Shown here: piece after piece, positions 11,204 to 22,601 of the stretch
How positions within the stretch are numbered: position 1 is the first letter of the stretch
How the letters are laid out: each line of letters begins with the position of its first letter
From: Euphorbia lathyris
Taxonomy: Eukaryota; Streptophyta; Magnoliopsida; Malpighiales; Euphorbiaceae
Reading direction: 5' to 3'
Assembly: GCF_963576675.1 (NCBI RefSeq)
Contig: NC_088915.1
Coordinates: 30,285,501 to 30,349,500, forward strand
DNA: 64,000 nt
Translations under genes and position numbers: made by a program
Notes under the pieces: model-generated
What the model saw: the letters and a program-made list of their open reading frames with translations, nothing else
The model's database searches: none
Told to the model about the DNA's origin: nothing

Positions 11204-11966
11204 GAGAAATTATAGTATACGCATGGCATACCACATCAAATTCATATGTGGTATGCCATAACTAATAAAATTAAGACATGTGTTAAATTTTTTTGATAAA
11301 TAATAAAAAATAATTAATTAATTTCTCTGTTGTCCTTCTCCCACCAAACACATATCTACCCTTCCGATCGAGTCTGGCGCATCCGCAACCTCCGTCGCCG
11401 ACCACCATCACTGGATGGAAGAGCCGCCTTCCTGCGTGAATGCCTTAAATCGATTGAGCAGAGACCTTGCTGTAACTATGAGATTCAAATTTCAATCGAA
11501 CCTTTCTATTGCTGTAACTATGAGATCTAAATTTTTTATTGTGGCTAACGGAAAACTTGACTGCATCCTTTCTTACCATTTTTGTTATCATTAAACTCCA
11601 TTAATCCTTCTTATCCAATGTTTGTCATGTTGTATCTTGTTTTTATAATTTAGTTAATCATCATCTTCTTTTTATCTTGTTTATAAATTAGAAACAAATT
11701 GGAGGTCTGCTCCATGATTTACAGCAGCAAATGTTTGACAGCCGCTTTTCCATCACGGTGATGGTGTTCTACGACTGAGATGGCGGTGGTCGGTGACAGA
11801 TATGGTGGTGGTCGGCCGAAAAGGGAATGATAGTTATATTCTGGGAGAGAGATGAGAAATCAGAAAAATTATTTATTTATTAATTAACACATGTCTTAAT
11901 TTTATTGGTTACGGCATAACACATATGAATTTGATGTGGTATGTCAGCCGTATACTATAATTTCTC
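11204..11966. mobile_element. Terminal-inverted-repeat element (MITE or Pack-MULE-like), unit 1 copy
   Basis: About 763 bp with imperfect terminal inverted repeats of roughly 110 bp, starting GAGAAATTATAGTATACG and including CCACATCAAATTCATATG. The interior has a GC-richer stretch (11330-11530, 11740-11830) that looks like captured gene sequence, with a short ORF. No transposase is present. The unit 2 copy is 37283-38155, so insertion predates the duplication. A related sequence without the element is at 1-66. Confidence 0.75.
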
Positions 11967-14120
11967 CTCTAAACGATGGAATTCAGCCGAAAAAGGCGAG
12001 ACCCATAGCAAAGCCGTGAGATTTGACTGTTGGCCCTTTTGCAATCGAAATAGGGTTAAAAAAACAAACTTTGCAAGTTACTTAAAATTTGCAAATTAAC
12101 TAAACTACAAATCTTGTTTGATTATTTAATTGTAAATTTCACAAAACACAAAATTCGTGTTTATAAACTTTTAAACCACATACAATGCATTTGCAAATCG
12201 ATCAAATTACAAGATTTGTTTTTGTACTGTTCCTTATTCAAAATGTATATTAACAATAAAGCTTCATTCATTTCAAATTCTAACACAAAAAAAAAATTAC
12301 CAAAAAAAAATTGATTTACTAATAATCTGCTTTATTATTTTATAAAAGAAAAACCGGAAGAAATTATAAACAAACGAAAAACAATAAAATAACATTAATT
12401 AGCAATATGCAGTTATTAGGTAATATTGGGAATGTGAACCCACCTTGTAGTATGGATATAAACCGATAGCTTGGTTTTCATATCTAAGTTTGTACTCAAT
12501 CTCGTAATCATAACATTGAGCTTCGACTAGACTGGTAATTATTGGGAAAGGGTGAGAGAAAGTAGTAATAATAGTGTAGTGGGTCCATTGATTTACAATC
12601 GTATGGAATTTAATTGGGTATTACAGATTTTTTCATGCAAAATCTTTTGGCTATAATTTGATGGCATATTTGTGCATGTATGTATAGGGGAATAAACCCT
12701 AAAATGAAACCTAAACCCTAATTTTGAGACTTGACATTTTTTTATCTAATTATTTTGATCTCGAATTAACTTTAATTAAAGTGTTCAACCAAACTTGATT
12801 TTGGATTGAATTGATCCTACTATATATTTAGGGGATTAATAAATAAAGAATAAATTTATTCAAACCCAAATATATAACTACATGTTTTAAGGATTTTTGG
12901 ACCCAAATAAATTTATTCCAGTCTGAATAGCTTCTTTTCTTTTATTGATGGAAAAAAGGAGAGCATATGGTGAATGCTGTGATCTGGCAAATCATTGATT
13001 CGATCTTATTTATTTTCACCGTTTTGCTTTCAATTTCCTCAGATCGATATGATATGGAGATGAAATCGGTAGCAAATAAAATCTCGAGAAGAAAATCAAA
13101 AGAGAGTGGCGCAGATGGATTGGAAGAGATGGAAAAACCTAAAGGGAGCAGAAAGTTGAAGAAGATGGAATGGAATCTACGTCGTTTTCTTTGAGGTGTT
13201 GTAGATGCACGCTGGATTGAAACTGCATCCTTTTGCTGAGTGAGTGTGGACTGTAAAACAAAAGGGCATAATTGTCAATCCAAACTTTGGCAATCGGTGT
13301 GGACTTACCAATTTTGCATTGACTTCATTACTTTTAGACTGGAATCAAAGGTTAACACGTTTTCTTTTTTTCGTGATTGTTCACATTTTTATTTTTATTT
13401 TTATTTTTATTTTTTTTTTTTGCTTTTTGTCACATTTTCGTATTATTCAAGTTTCTCTTTGCCAAACCAAATTGCTTCCCTCTTGTCCTTAAACCTTAGA
13501 TACAAGAACAATCTCCTTCGGTCTCACCTCCTTTCTGCATCACTGTTGCATTCTTGATGTTCTTAGCATCACGTTTCATGTTGTCAAACAATAAACTTTT
13601 AAAGTACTGCGTTTCAATCTAGTTGGGATGTCCGGTTACTCTCTTCTCTGTTACTAAAAAAAACTACCGTTTCAACCACTACTATACCACCATTTTTGGA
13701 ATTGTTAATTCTTTTGCTCAATTAATCAATTTTATTCTTTAATTAACATTTTTTCTTCCAGTTGTATGTTCTATATTTTTTGGAAAAACACGTAGCGTGT
13801 AGGAATTGGCTGCGAAAAATAAGGGGACAACGGTTCTGATTAACGCACATTGTTAAAAGTTTACTTACTTAATAACCTTTTCTAATCCGTGATATTATAA
13901 TGTACCAAATGAAAAAGTCAGCAGCTTAAAAATGCTGTGTTTTTTTCCTTAATCTTCTTAAGAGATTGTCAATTAATTAATTGTTGAATTAAATATGAGA
14001 TAATTAATGTATTTCTAATTTGTAATTAGAAACACAAATTAATTATAATTATGTGATTAAGATGAATTTTGACAGGTAGGAATTGATAGCAGACAGGTCC
14101 AGGACGCAAATTAATTTGTT
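11967..14120. other. Duplicated spacer without a gene
   Basis: AT-rich. A second T-rich block lies at about 13375-13430 and a repeat family member at 12757-12900. ORFs near 12967-13194 and 13240-13557 are open in both units, but the units are too similar for this to be evidence of coding, and they carry no recognisable domain. Confidence 0.55.
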
Positions 14121-14262
14121 GAGATACAGTTTATGCAGTATTTTATTGAGATACAGTTTATGAAATGTTTATTGAGATACAATTTATGAAGTATTTATCG
14201 AATACGATTTATGAAGTACTCATCGAAATACGGTTTATGAAGTAGTTATTGATTTACGGTTG
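14121..14262 (+). repeat. 26-bp tandem repeat, about five copies
   Basis: Units of the form GAGATACAGTTTATGAAGTA repeat roughly every 26 bp with increasing decay to the right. In unit 2 the array is split by the Gypsy element at 40340-46918. Confidence 0.85.
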
Positions 14263-14533
14263 ATTTGAGTAAATGGTTAATCGCAAACCTATTTATTATG
14301 TATAGTTGAGATTTTAAACAAATAAAATATATATAGCTATTTTTGATATGAGTTTTATATTAAGTGTTTTGATACAGTGATTTACGTTTTGACTATGTGT
14401 GGTATTTTGAGAAATGATAGCTATTTTAAATTGCATATTTAGTTAAAGATACTATTTTGAGTATTTTATTATGGTTTAATCCATAAAAAGATCATTTTTA
14501 AGAATATAAATTTTATGTGATGCATTTTGAGAA

Positions 14534-14537
<4 letters not shown>

Positions 14538-14586
<49 letters not shown>
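14538..14586. repeat. TA microsatellite, unit 1
   Basis: About 24 TA steps directly left of the MULE at 14587. The matching microsatellite in unit 2 (47299-47332, continued at about 59343-59358) is also occupied by a MULE. Confidence 0.9.
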
Positions 14587-14588
<2 letters not shown>

Positions 14589-16303
14589 AGATGGCTCTTG
14601 TGAGAACCCTTTCCTAGGTGAGAACTCACCTTAGGTGAGAACCACCCAAAACTACGTAGTTTTGGGTAAGGAAATTTAAAAAAAATGTTGCTGTCTAGGG
14701 ATATCAAACCTAAGACCCTAAATCTATACTCCACACTACTTACCACTGAGCCAATTGTCTTTCTTGTCTATTATGTGTCGCGCTGCTTAATATATTACGA
14801 CCCTTTTAGCTTCCATTGTTTAATATTTGATGCATGCACTTATTAATATCAATTAAATGTGCATAATAATAAATTATTAATAAAAAAATAAATATGCATA
14901 ATAATGAATTATTAATAGAAAAAAAATGCAAAAACATGCTCTAATTTCTTATTTATTTAATTCCTCTATATTTTTGTAATTTATATTTTCAAATGTTAAG
15001 GGCGATGTTCTAAATATTGTTACATATATTCTAAACTTTATAATTTGTGTTCTAAAAATTAAGTATAATGTTTAAAAAAATAGTAAATATATGGACCATT
15101 TTTACATTTGTTCTATAATATAATTTATAACACTCATATTCTAAATAACATAATGTATGTTCTAAAAAACATAACGCATGTTCTAAAGTTTATATTTTGT
15201 GTTCCAAAAATTAAGTATAATGTTCTAAAAAAATCAGTAGATATCTCGATCGGTTTTTCATTTGTTCTATAATATAATTTATAACTCATGTTCGAAAAAA
15301 CATAACACGTGTTCTAAAAAACATAACGTATGTTCTAAAAAATATGTCGTACGTTCTAAACTTCATAATTCGTGTTTTAAAAGTTAAAATATATGTTCTA
15401 ACGTTTGTTTTAAAAAATATATAGTTTGTGTTCCAAAAATTAAGTATAATGTTCTAAAAAAATCAGTAGATATTTCGATCGTTTTTTCACTTGTTCTATA
15501 ATATAATTTATAACTCATGTTCGAAAAAACATAACACGTGTTCTAAAAAACATAACGTATGTTCTAAAAAATATGTCGTACGTTCTAACTTCATAGTTCG
15601 TGTTTTAAAAGTTAAAATATATGTTATAACGTATGTTTTAAAAAATATATAGTTTGTGTTCTAAAAATTAAGTATAATGTTCTAAAAAATCAGTAGATAT
15701 CTAAATCGTTTTTTCATTTGTTCTATAATATAATTTATAACTCATGTTCGAAAAAACATAACACATGTTCTAAAAAGCATAACGTATGTTCTAAAAAATA
15801 TGTCGTACGTTCTAAACTTCATAGTTCGTGTTTTAAAAGTTAAAATATATGTTCTAACGTATGTTTTAAAAAATATATTTTTCTATGTAACATAAATTAT
15901 AAAAATATAAAGGAATTAAATAAATAAGAAATTAGAGCATGTTCTTGGATTTTTTTTTATTAATAATTCATTATTATGCACATTTCTCTTTTTTTCTATT
16001 AATAATTTATTATTATGCACATTTCCTTTTTTCTATTAATAATTCATTATTATGCATATTTAATCGATATTAATAAGTGCATGCGTCAAATATTAAACAA
16101 AAAAACAATAGAAGCTAAAAGGGAGATGGTATATTAATCAGCGCGCGAAATAATATACAAAAAGAGCAATTGGCTCAATGGTAAACAACATGGAGTGTAG
16201 ATGAATATGTCCTAGGTTTGAACCCCCTAATAAGCAGCAGCATTTTTCCTTTTTTTTTCTACTCAAAACTACGTAGTTTTAGGTGGTTCTCACCTAAAGT
16301 GAG
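14587..16303. mobile_element. Non-autonomous long-TIR MULE in a TA microsatellite
   Basis: 1.7 kb present only in unit 1. The ends are inverted copies of each other for about 400 bp: left 14587-14999 and right 15885-16303 share AACTACGTAGTTTT, TGAGCCAATTG and CTTTTAGCTTC in inverse order. The middle is a tandem repeat with a period of about 229 bp. No transposase gene is present. Long inverted repeats and insertion in TA repeats fit the Mutator-like superfamily. A target duplication cannot be read inside the TA run. The far left has about 35 extra bases without an obvious match on the right, which may be trimmed. Confidence 0.8.
15000..15885. repeat. 229-bp tandem repeat rich in TGTTCTAAA words
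   Basis: The phrase AAAATTAAGTATAATGTTCT recurs at about 15204, 15433 and 15661, giving a period near 229 bp and about three full copies plus partial ones. Inside each unit the word TGTTCTAAA or a near variant recurs every 15-30 bp. It has no coding potential. Confidence 0.85.
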
Positions 16304-16705
16304 TTATAGTTATTTTGAGTATAAGTATTTTATGCAGTTGATAATTACTTACTGAGATTTTTGTCTCACCTTTTTAAATGTTTTAATGTTTTTAGGTGAG
16401 AACGTACATGATAGAGAGAAGGTTACCGACCGAGTAGGCGAGAATCAGAAGTTGTTGCTTATTGTTAGAATTATTATTAGAACTTTAGTATTTAACTGTA
16501 ATATGATGAAGTTGGTAAATACGTTAAGGTTTTAATGTAATAGGAATATAGATTTGTCTAGAATATACATTTAAGAGGAATACTTTGAAAAATTTGAAAT
16601 TTATGATATTTGGATAATTTGGAGACTACTAAGTGTTGATTGTGAGATTTCTATTTCACGTCCGGTGCCGATTGAGGTCGTTTAGAATCGGGTGTGATGA
16701 CATAC
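16304..16705 (+). repeat. Relic LTR-like sequence
   Basis: The stretch ends in CGTCCGGTGCCGATTGAGG and then GGGTGTGA, a style common at the 3' end of plant Gypsy LTRs. The left part (about 14263-14535) may belong to the same relic, split by the MULE. The unit 2 copy runs to about 59709, where it ends in GTGTGACA. No partner LTR or internal region is present. Low confidence. Confidence 0.35.
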
Positions 16706-16878
16706 CATGTCTTCTCAGGTTGAAGTTGAGAAAGCTAAGGAAGACTCGGCCGCTTCTTAGGAGTTTTTATTTTAAATGTAAACATTTTTGTTTAAGGAAA
16801 TATTGTTTCCTTTTATTTGTAATGGTACAATGAGATTTATGTCTAGGAGGGTGGGTCTCAGGTCTATCTAGCATTAAT

Positions 16879-17214
16879 GTGCCTGCAGCTTCTGCCGAAT
16901 CCATTCAAGGGGCGAAGGAGACTATCATGCGTTGCTTGTCCCTGGAATTAACAGCATTGGACTCTGCTCAGGTGTCTGCTTTGAAATTAGCCATTAGGAT
17001 TTTTTCCCCCTCTTTATCATCAAAAGATAGCAGGGATCTTCTTACATCCTTAGCTCAGAAAGCATCTTATTTCTATGAAGAGCTACAGTCAGATAACAAT
17101 AGGCTGCTTCAGTTAGAAGAAAAAATCCAGGCTTACTCCTTTCTGCTGCACTCCATCAGAGTTAAATTCCAAATTTTCCGGATTAACCCCTATATTCCGC
17201 TTCAACATCACTAA
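16879..17214 (+). CDS. Unrecognised 111-codon ORF, unit 1 copy
   Basis: The ATG at 16879 opens 111 codons. The translation has normal amino-acid balance, with an amphipathic stretch SLAQKASYFYEELQ followed by RLLQLEEKIQ, which could be a short coiled coil. The unit 2 copy (59888-60223) differs by one visible residue (Ser to Phe in the SPSLSS segment). The 3' end overlaps a LINE ORF1 relic on the other strand, so the C-terminal 20-30 codons are probably not original. It may be one exon of a lost gene or an old transposon protein. No family is recognised. Confidence 0.35.
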   Translation: MPAASAESIQGAKETIMRCLSLELTALDSAQVSALKLAIRIFSPSLSSKDSRDLLTSLAQKASYFYEELQSDNNRLLQLEEKIQAYSFLLHSIRVKFQIFRINPYIPLQHH

Positions 17215-17282
17215 GGTATAATCGCCAAACATCCATGGCCCTCCTGCCACCACCCGATCAAAATCCACTTTGTGGAAGAATT

Positions 17283-17293
17283 ATAAAGAGTAA
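17283..17293. repeat. Target-site duplication of LINE B, left
   Basis: ATAAAGAGTAA, repeated at 20246-20256 after the A-rich tail. The single, uninterrupted copy is at 60294-60304 in unit 2. Confidence 0.9.
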
Positions 17294-20245
17294 GCTGTGG
17301 ACCTAGAGAGCGCCCACTCTGGCATTTCCTTTCCTCGTTTGGGGGAGGATGCTATTAATAATGCTTTCCATCCCATTGAGCTTAAAGAGATTGATCTGGC
17401 CTTCTCCAGCATCGGTTCCACTAAGGCTCCTGGTATTGATGGTATCCCCGCTAGTTTCTATCATAAACACTGGGACACTGTTAAAGAGGGTATATACAGC
17501 TTTGTGTTAGGTGTTTTTGGTGGTTCGAACGATATCAGTTTGGTTAATAAAACCCTCCTTGTCTTGATTCCTAAGGTTGCCAAGCCTTCTTCCTTTCTCC
17601 AGATGAGACCCATCAGTCTTTGTAATGTCTTGTATAAAGCTATTACTAAGATTGTGGCTAATAGAATCCGGAAGATCCTTCCGGATATTATCAGCCAAAA
17701 TCAAGGGAGCTTTGTTCCTGGAAGACAATTGATGGATAACGTTGTTATTGCCCAGGAGGTTGTCCATTCTATGAAGATTAAGAAAGGCAAGAAAGGGATC
17801 GTGGCTCTCAAGCTGGATCTGGAGAAAGCCTATGATAGGTTGAACTGGAGCTTTCTTCTGGATAGTTTAGCCAAAGCTGGTATCCCGAAGAACTGGAGGA
17901 ATTTGATTGGAAAGTGTATCTCCTCTCCTGTTTTCCAGGTTATGATCAATGGGGATATGTCGGATGAGTTCTCTCCATCCAGGGGTATTCGTCAAGGGGA
18001 TCCTATGAGCCCCTTCCTTTTTGTTATTGTCATGGAAAGATTGTCTCACCTGATCCAAGAGGCGGTGAGCAAAGGGACTCTCCACCCTGTTTCCATCAAC
18101 AGACATTGCCCCCCTGTTACCCATTTACTCTTTGCTGATGATGTCATGCTTTTTGTGGAGGGTAATGAGGAACAAATTAAGGCTGTGATGGATATCCTCG
18201 ACTGCTTTTGTGAGGCTTCTGGCCAGAAGATTAACATCCATAAATCCCGTACGCTTTGTTCTAAGAATATGGATAATAGCTTGTGTAGAAGACTGAGTGA
18301 GATGTCTGGCATTCCCCTGACTCAATCATTTGGGAAATACCTTGGGGTCCCTCTTCATAGTGACAGGGTGTCCAAAGCCTCTTTTAAAGACATTTTGGAC
18401 AAATCTAACGGTTTGTGTGCTAGCTGGAAAGCTAATTCTCTTTCCCTTGCAGGTCGCCTTACTTTAATCCAGTCTATCAACTGCGCTGCTCCAAATCACA
18501 TCATACAAGCCTGTAAGCTCCCTGAGCCGGTCCTCAACGACCTTGATAAAATTAATCGGCGTTTTCTGTGGGGAGAGTCTGGGGATGGGAGGAAGATTCA
18601 CCTGGTCCATTGGAAGGAAGCCTGCCAGCCTAAGAGCAGGAGGGGTCTTGGTATAAGGCAAGCTAAGGACAATAATAAAGTCCTGTTAATGAAACTTCTT
18701 TGGAGAATGTGGCAATCCCCCTCCTCCCTTTGGGTTCGTCTTCTGTGCGGAAAGTATAGGAAAGATAGAATCTTTGGTGGCCCGAAGGAGAGGGTTGTCA
18801 GCTGTTCCTTCCTCTGGAAAGGGCTTAGTGATGTTTTTGCTGAGTTCTGTACGGGGATTGGCTTGGAGGTGGGTAATGGAAGATCCATTAGTTTCTGGTA
18901 TGACACCTGGATTGGTGACAAACCGTTGATTGAGGTGTGCATCGCCCCTCCGCCGAATGATCTCCTCTCTTGGAGAATTGCTGATGTGGTGGACTCGGAG
19001 GGAGACTGGATCTGGTCTAAGTTCGACTCCTTTCTTAGCCTGGAGACCCTCCTTAATATTAGAGGTGTGAAGATTAGTAATCAGGAGGAGGATAAGGACA
19101 GACACTGCTGGGCCTTGACTAATAATGGTTCTTATTCTTGCAAATCGGCCTATGAAGCTTTTACCCCTATTAGGGCTGATCCTCCCTTGGAAATTTGGAA
19201 GTCCATTTGGGCCCTCAAAGTCCCCTGCCGCATTAGGAGTTTCCTATGGCTGGGAGTCAAAGACAGGCTCCTCACGAATGCAGATAGACACAGAAGGCAC
19301 TTGGCTGTATCTGGTGCCTGTAGCAGATGCAGCGGCCATGTGGAAACCTTGTGCCATGCTTTGAGGGATTGCCCGAATAGTAGAAAGGTTTGGGAAGGGG
19401 TCCTTCCTCACCACATCCTTCCTTCCTTTATGGGGTTCTCTGATATTGACTGGTTCTCTGAAGGCGTTAATGGGAATTTGTTGGCCAGTATGGAGCACGG
19501 GGCTATTCTCTTCGCTATTATTTGTCACCAAATGTGGAAATGGAGGAATGAAGAGTTATTTGCTGAGAAGACTGTCTTTATTCCTGACCTCCGGTTTTAC
19601 TTCTCGAAAAAACTCTCTGTTGTTACAAAGAGTTTTGAAGGAGAGCCCCTGGTTCACCCCTCCCCGGTTAAAGAGGTCCAGTTAGTTGGTTGGAGGAAGC
19701 CCAGGGAAGGGGTTGTCAAGTTGAATACGGATGGCTCCTGCCTTAGTAATGGCAGAATTGCTGCTGGTGGAGTTCTTCGGGATGTTGGTGGCGCCTGGCT
19801 GGCTGGGTTTACCCATAACTTAGGTACGAGCTCCTCCTTTACTGCGGAGCTCTGGGGGATCTTGTCTGGCATTAAACTCACCATTCGCATGGGTGTTAAA
19901 AGACTTTCGGTGGAGTCTGACAATTTGGAGGCTATCAACAGGATTTCGGATAGACAGGCTGTTTGTCTTAAGAGTCAGAATCTCATTAAAGCCATCTTGA
20001 GGCTTCGTCCTGCCTTCGATTCTCTTACCTTCTCCCATATTTATAGGAAGCAAAACCGCGTGGAGGATCGCTTGGCAGCTGCTGGGCATGGGGGGATGTT
20101 AGGTGTTTCTACCCTTTCCATTCCTCCTTCTTTTCTATTACCTTCTCTTCTTGAGGATAGGATTGGGGTCAGTCTTCCTAGACTGATCCCGGGTTAGGTT
20201 TTTGTTTATTTGTTTTTTTTCTTCCCTTCTTACCCAAAAAAAAAA
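17294..20245 (+). mobile_element. LINE B, 5'-truncated non-LTR retrotransposon
   Basis: 2.95 kb on the plus strand, flanked by an 11-bp target duplication and ending in an A tail (20236-20245). It starts inside ORF2, so the 5' part was lost on insertion, as is usual for LINEs. It interrupts a LINE ORF1 relic that is continuous in unit 2. Its ORF2 is still open over 966 codons, and it is closely related to LINE A (1875-7980). Confidence 0.95.
17297..20197 (+). CDS. LINE B ORF2 fragment: reverse transcriptase, zf-RVT, RNase H
   Basis: Open for 966 codons from the 5' truncation to TAG. There is no ATG at the true start; the N-terminal endonuclease is missing. Domains by approximate residue: reverse transcriptase 70-400 with KAPGIDGIPASFYHKHW, GIRQGDPMSPFLF and the catalytic HLLFADDVMLF; connection region to 560; zf-RVT about 615-720 with FLWLGVKDRL and CSRCSGHVE; RNase H about 805-940 with NTDGSC, AELWGI and ESDN carrying the acidic residues. 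The end of the frame, VSLPRLIPG, matches LINE A. The intact frame suggests a recent insertion. It is unlikely to be expressed as a working enzyme without the endonuclease. Confidence 0.9.
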   Translation: MDLESAHSGISFPRLGEDAINNAFHPIELKEIDLAFSSIGSTKAPGIDGIPASFYHKHWDTVKEGIYSFVLGVFGGSNDISLVNKTLLVLIPKVAKPSSFLQMRPISLCNVLYKAITKIVANRIRKILPDIISQNQGSFVPGRQLMDNVVIAQEVVHSMKIKKGKKGIVALKLDLEKAYDRLNWSFLLDSLAKAGIPKNWRNLIGKCISSPVFQVMINGDMSDEFSPSRGIRQGDPMSPFLFVIVMERLSHLIQEAVSKGTLHPVSINRHCPPVTHLLFADDVMLFVEGNEEQIKAVMDILDCFCEASGQKINIHKSRTLCSKNMDNSLCRRLSEMSGIPLTQSFGKYLGVPLHSDRVSKASFKDILDKSNGLCASWKANSLSLAGRLTLIQSINCAAPNHIIQACKLPEPVLNDLDKINRRFLWGESGDGRKIHLVHWKEACQPKSRRGLGIRQAKDNNKVLLMKLLWRMWQSPSSLWVRLLCGKYRKDRIFGGPKERVVSCSFLWKGLSDVFAEFCTGIGLEVGNGRSISFWYDTWIGDKPLIEVCIAPPPNDLLSWRIADVVDSEGDWIWSKFDSFLSLETLLNIRGVKISNQEEDKDRHCWALTNNGSYSCKSAYEAFTPIRADPPLEIWKSIWALKVPCRIRSFLWLGVKDRLLTNADRHRRHLAVSGACSRCSGHVETLCHALRDCPNSRKVWEGVLPHHILPSFMGFSDIDWFSEGVNGNLLASMEHGAILFAIICHQMWKWRNEELFAEKTVFIPDLRFYFSKKLSVVTKSFEGEPLVHPSPVKEVQLVGWRKPREGVVKLNTDGSCLSNGRIAAGGVLRDVGGAWLAGFTHNLGTSSSFTAELWGILSGIKLTIRMGVKRLSVESDNLEAINRISDRQAVCLKSQNLIKAILRLRPAFDSLTFSHIYRKQNRVEDRLAAAGHGGMLGVSTLSIPPSFLLPSLLEDRIGVSLPRLIPG

Positions 20246-20256
20246 ATAAAGAGTAA
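20246..20256. repeat. Target-site duplication of LINE B, right
   Basis: Second ATAAAGAGTAA. The following AATTGAACCTGG continues the host sequence exactly as in unit 2 at 60305. Confidence 0.9.
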
Positions 20257-20512
20257 ATTGAACCTGGTTTCTTGAATATTCACCCCTCTACCCGGCCTAT
20301 ATAATGTTTGCCATTCGATTTTTCATAACTAAGAAATTAATTGTTTTGTCCGTAATAAACTTAACGATCATTCCCAGTCCTTTGTCGTTAGCTCATTGTT
20401 CCTGTATATTAATCCCTAAATCTAGAATCTTGATCTTGTCCTCCTCAATCGACAGGTTGTTCAAACGATCCTCCATAGCCCTTGCTCCAAGTACAACCAC
20501 GACTCTCACCAC
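20257..20512 (-). pseudogene. LINE ORF1 relic (DUF4283), unit 1 part
   Basis: Minus-strand remainder of the ORF1 fragment best seen in unit 2 at 60140-60560. LINE B split it; the rest is at about 17130-17293. It reads with the same DUF4283-like sequence and includes EDRLNNLSIEEDKIKILDLG. Confidence 0.6.
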
Positions 20513-21406
20513 TCACAAAACACGACTTAAACAAGTTGAGACACTCTCACTGTTGGAGAGTACTCACCAGGAACCCTAGAGTTTCACGAGCCCCACGAGC
20601 GACATTTTCATACTTTTCAATAATGATATTTTGTTTGGTTTGTAGATCATCTTTTAATTATATATTTTTCTAAATCGCGTTAATGCCTTTTAATTATTAT
20701 ATTTTTCTAAATCACTTTTAATGTTACTGGTTTAATGTGTATATAATATATATATTTGTGACATATTTGTGTTATTATTCATGATATCAGTTTATGATTT
20801 TATTTAAACAATTATATTTTTCTTTGAACTATCAAGAAACATTTTATATACATTATTGGTTAAAAACCAAAATTGATCGAAACAATTAGTTAACCGAATA
20901 TGATGGACTAATACATGTTTAGCGTTTTTCAAAATCCGAAAAAATGTAATGGATCGAATTTAATTTAATGAACTGGTTAACCACATGTACACCCCCCTAA
21001 TTATCCGTTCTATATATCAGTTTATGATTTTATTTAAACAATTATATAATTATTGTAAAGTATTATTGAGAGACTGAGAGAATCCAATAAAAAATTCCTA
21101 ACCCAATAAATAGGATTCATTATTGGTTAAAATGAAATTCTTCCTAATCTGTATTTTGGTTTTATCTGTTTTCAGTTATGGTTCAATTAGGCAAATATGC
21201 AGGTAAAAAAACGGGAGCTTTTATGCCATAAGAATAGTCATTCTACTAAAACTTCCATACTTTCACGCCTTCCTTTCATCATGGTTCTCTCAAAAAGAGA
21301 GAAAAAAAAACAGTGAAAAAAGGGTTCGATAATCCTTACATAGCAAACTACAGATCATAACATAAAGATGATCTTCCTGTGAACAAAATTCAGATATGGA
21401 AAAAAA
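20513..21406. other. Spacer and cyclin 3' flank, unit 1
   Basis: AT-rich, no ORF of note. The part next to 21407 should include the 3' UTR of the cyclin copy. It corresponds to 60561-61957 in unit 2 except for the Copia insertion there. Confidence 0.5.
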
Positions 21407-22596
21407 TCAAAGAAATTCAGGGGCCAAAAGTTGTTTGGCTGGAGTATGTAGAGCCACATTTCCACGTTCTGCATTTGAGAATTTCTTGTACACAGCTTTC
21501 AGCTTGCTTCCAGCAGCTTCATAGTGATATTTAGTCAGAAGCTTTGCGCAGTCTCTGCCACATTCAAAACATAAAATGTCAATTCTCTTCATTCATACAA
21601 AGGAGGAAGGAACATTCACTTCACTTACATTAACACATCTTCAGTATATCCTGTGTGATGCTGCAGAGTTTCTGTCCAAAAAGGGCTCTTGTCAAGGGTA
21701 CATCTAGTAGCATACACAGCAGAAGAAGCTATCAATGAGGGGCAGTAATTTATAGCAACTGTGTATTGCATCAGACCAAGTTCAGCCAGGAAAAACACCA
21801 TATTCTCCATCTGTTTTTTAACATTATCAAGTATTAGTACTAACCAAAATATGCACAATAGAATTCTAATTCTGAGATGATTTTATTTAATCATACCTCC
21901 TTATCAGATGGAACAGAGGCTTTGATGAATCTAACTAGGAAGACATATGGTGTTGGGACAGTTAAATACCATTCCAGCTTTCCCAGTATAGATTTCTCCA
22001 TTTGCAGAACCTGCTCTCTTATATAAGCGTTATCTGATATGCAAATGAAGTCATTAACCTGCAATTTTCAGAACCAAACCAATAATTAATGCTACTTCAA
22101 AGCGGGAATTGGAATAATGATTCGAGAAATGGTGTCCGTTCATACCTCCGGTGCCCATATCTCTTCATATTTGCATGCAATAAGCATTGAGCTGATGCCG
22201 ACCAATTGAAGTTCCTTTCTTGATACAGCTTTCACTGCTAGGAATCTATCAATTATGTTAATTGTCAGATAGAGAGTTTTAGGCATGAGTTCGAATTTTC
22301 TATGAACTTCAATCAGCCAATCTACAAGAATTGATCTCATCTTTGAATTGATTTCTGGCTGCAAGTACATGTAATCATGGACTCTACCATCAGCCTGCAA
22401 AAATCATATCTATTCTTATTGAATTGATGCGTAAAAACCAACAAAAGAGGATAAAAATAGAGAGATGAAAAATAAATCATACTTCTGAGAGTTTGTAGAA
22501 CTTGTATATATCATCAACATATTCAACCACAGCCAACTCATTATCCAAATCATCCTTGTCTATGTTCATCTGTGAATTCTCTGGCCGTTTGGTAAG

Positions 22597-22601
22597 ACCA
22601 C
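22597..22601. repeat. 5-bp target duplication (ACCAC) of Gypsy element 1, left
   Basis: ACCAC occurs again at 35145-35149. The unoccupied single copy is 63147-63151, inside the intact cyclin exon. Confidence 0.9.

Noticed and set aside
12967..13557. ORFs of 75-105 codons conserved in unit 2 (39121-39729)
   Set aside because: Conservation is due to the recent duplication; no domain, and parts are T-rich repeat.
16633..16833. 66-codon Arg/Leu-rich ORF (also at 59648-59842)
   Set aside because: Falls in the relic LTR-like sequence and the start shifts between units; no domain.
20304..20673. Plus-strand ORFs after LINE B
   Set aside because: They are antisense shadows of the LINE ORF1 relic on the minus strand.
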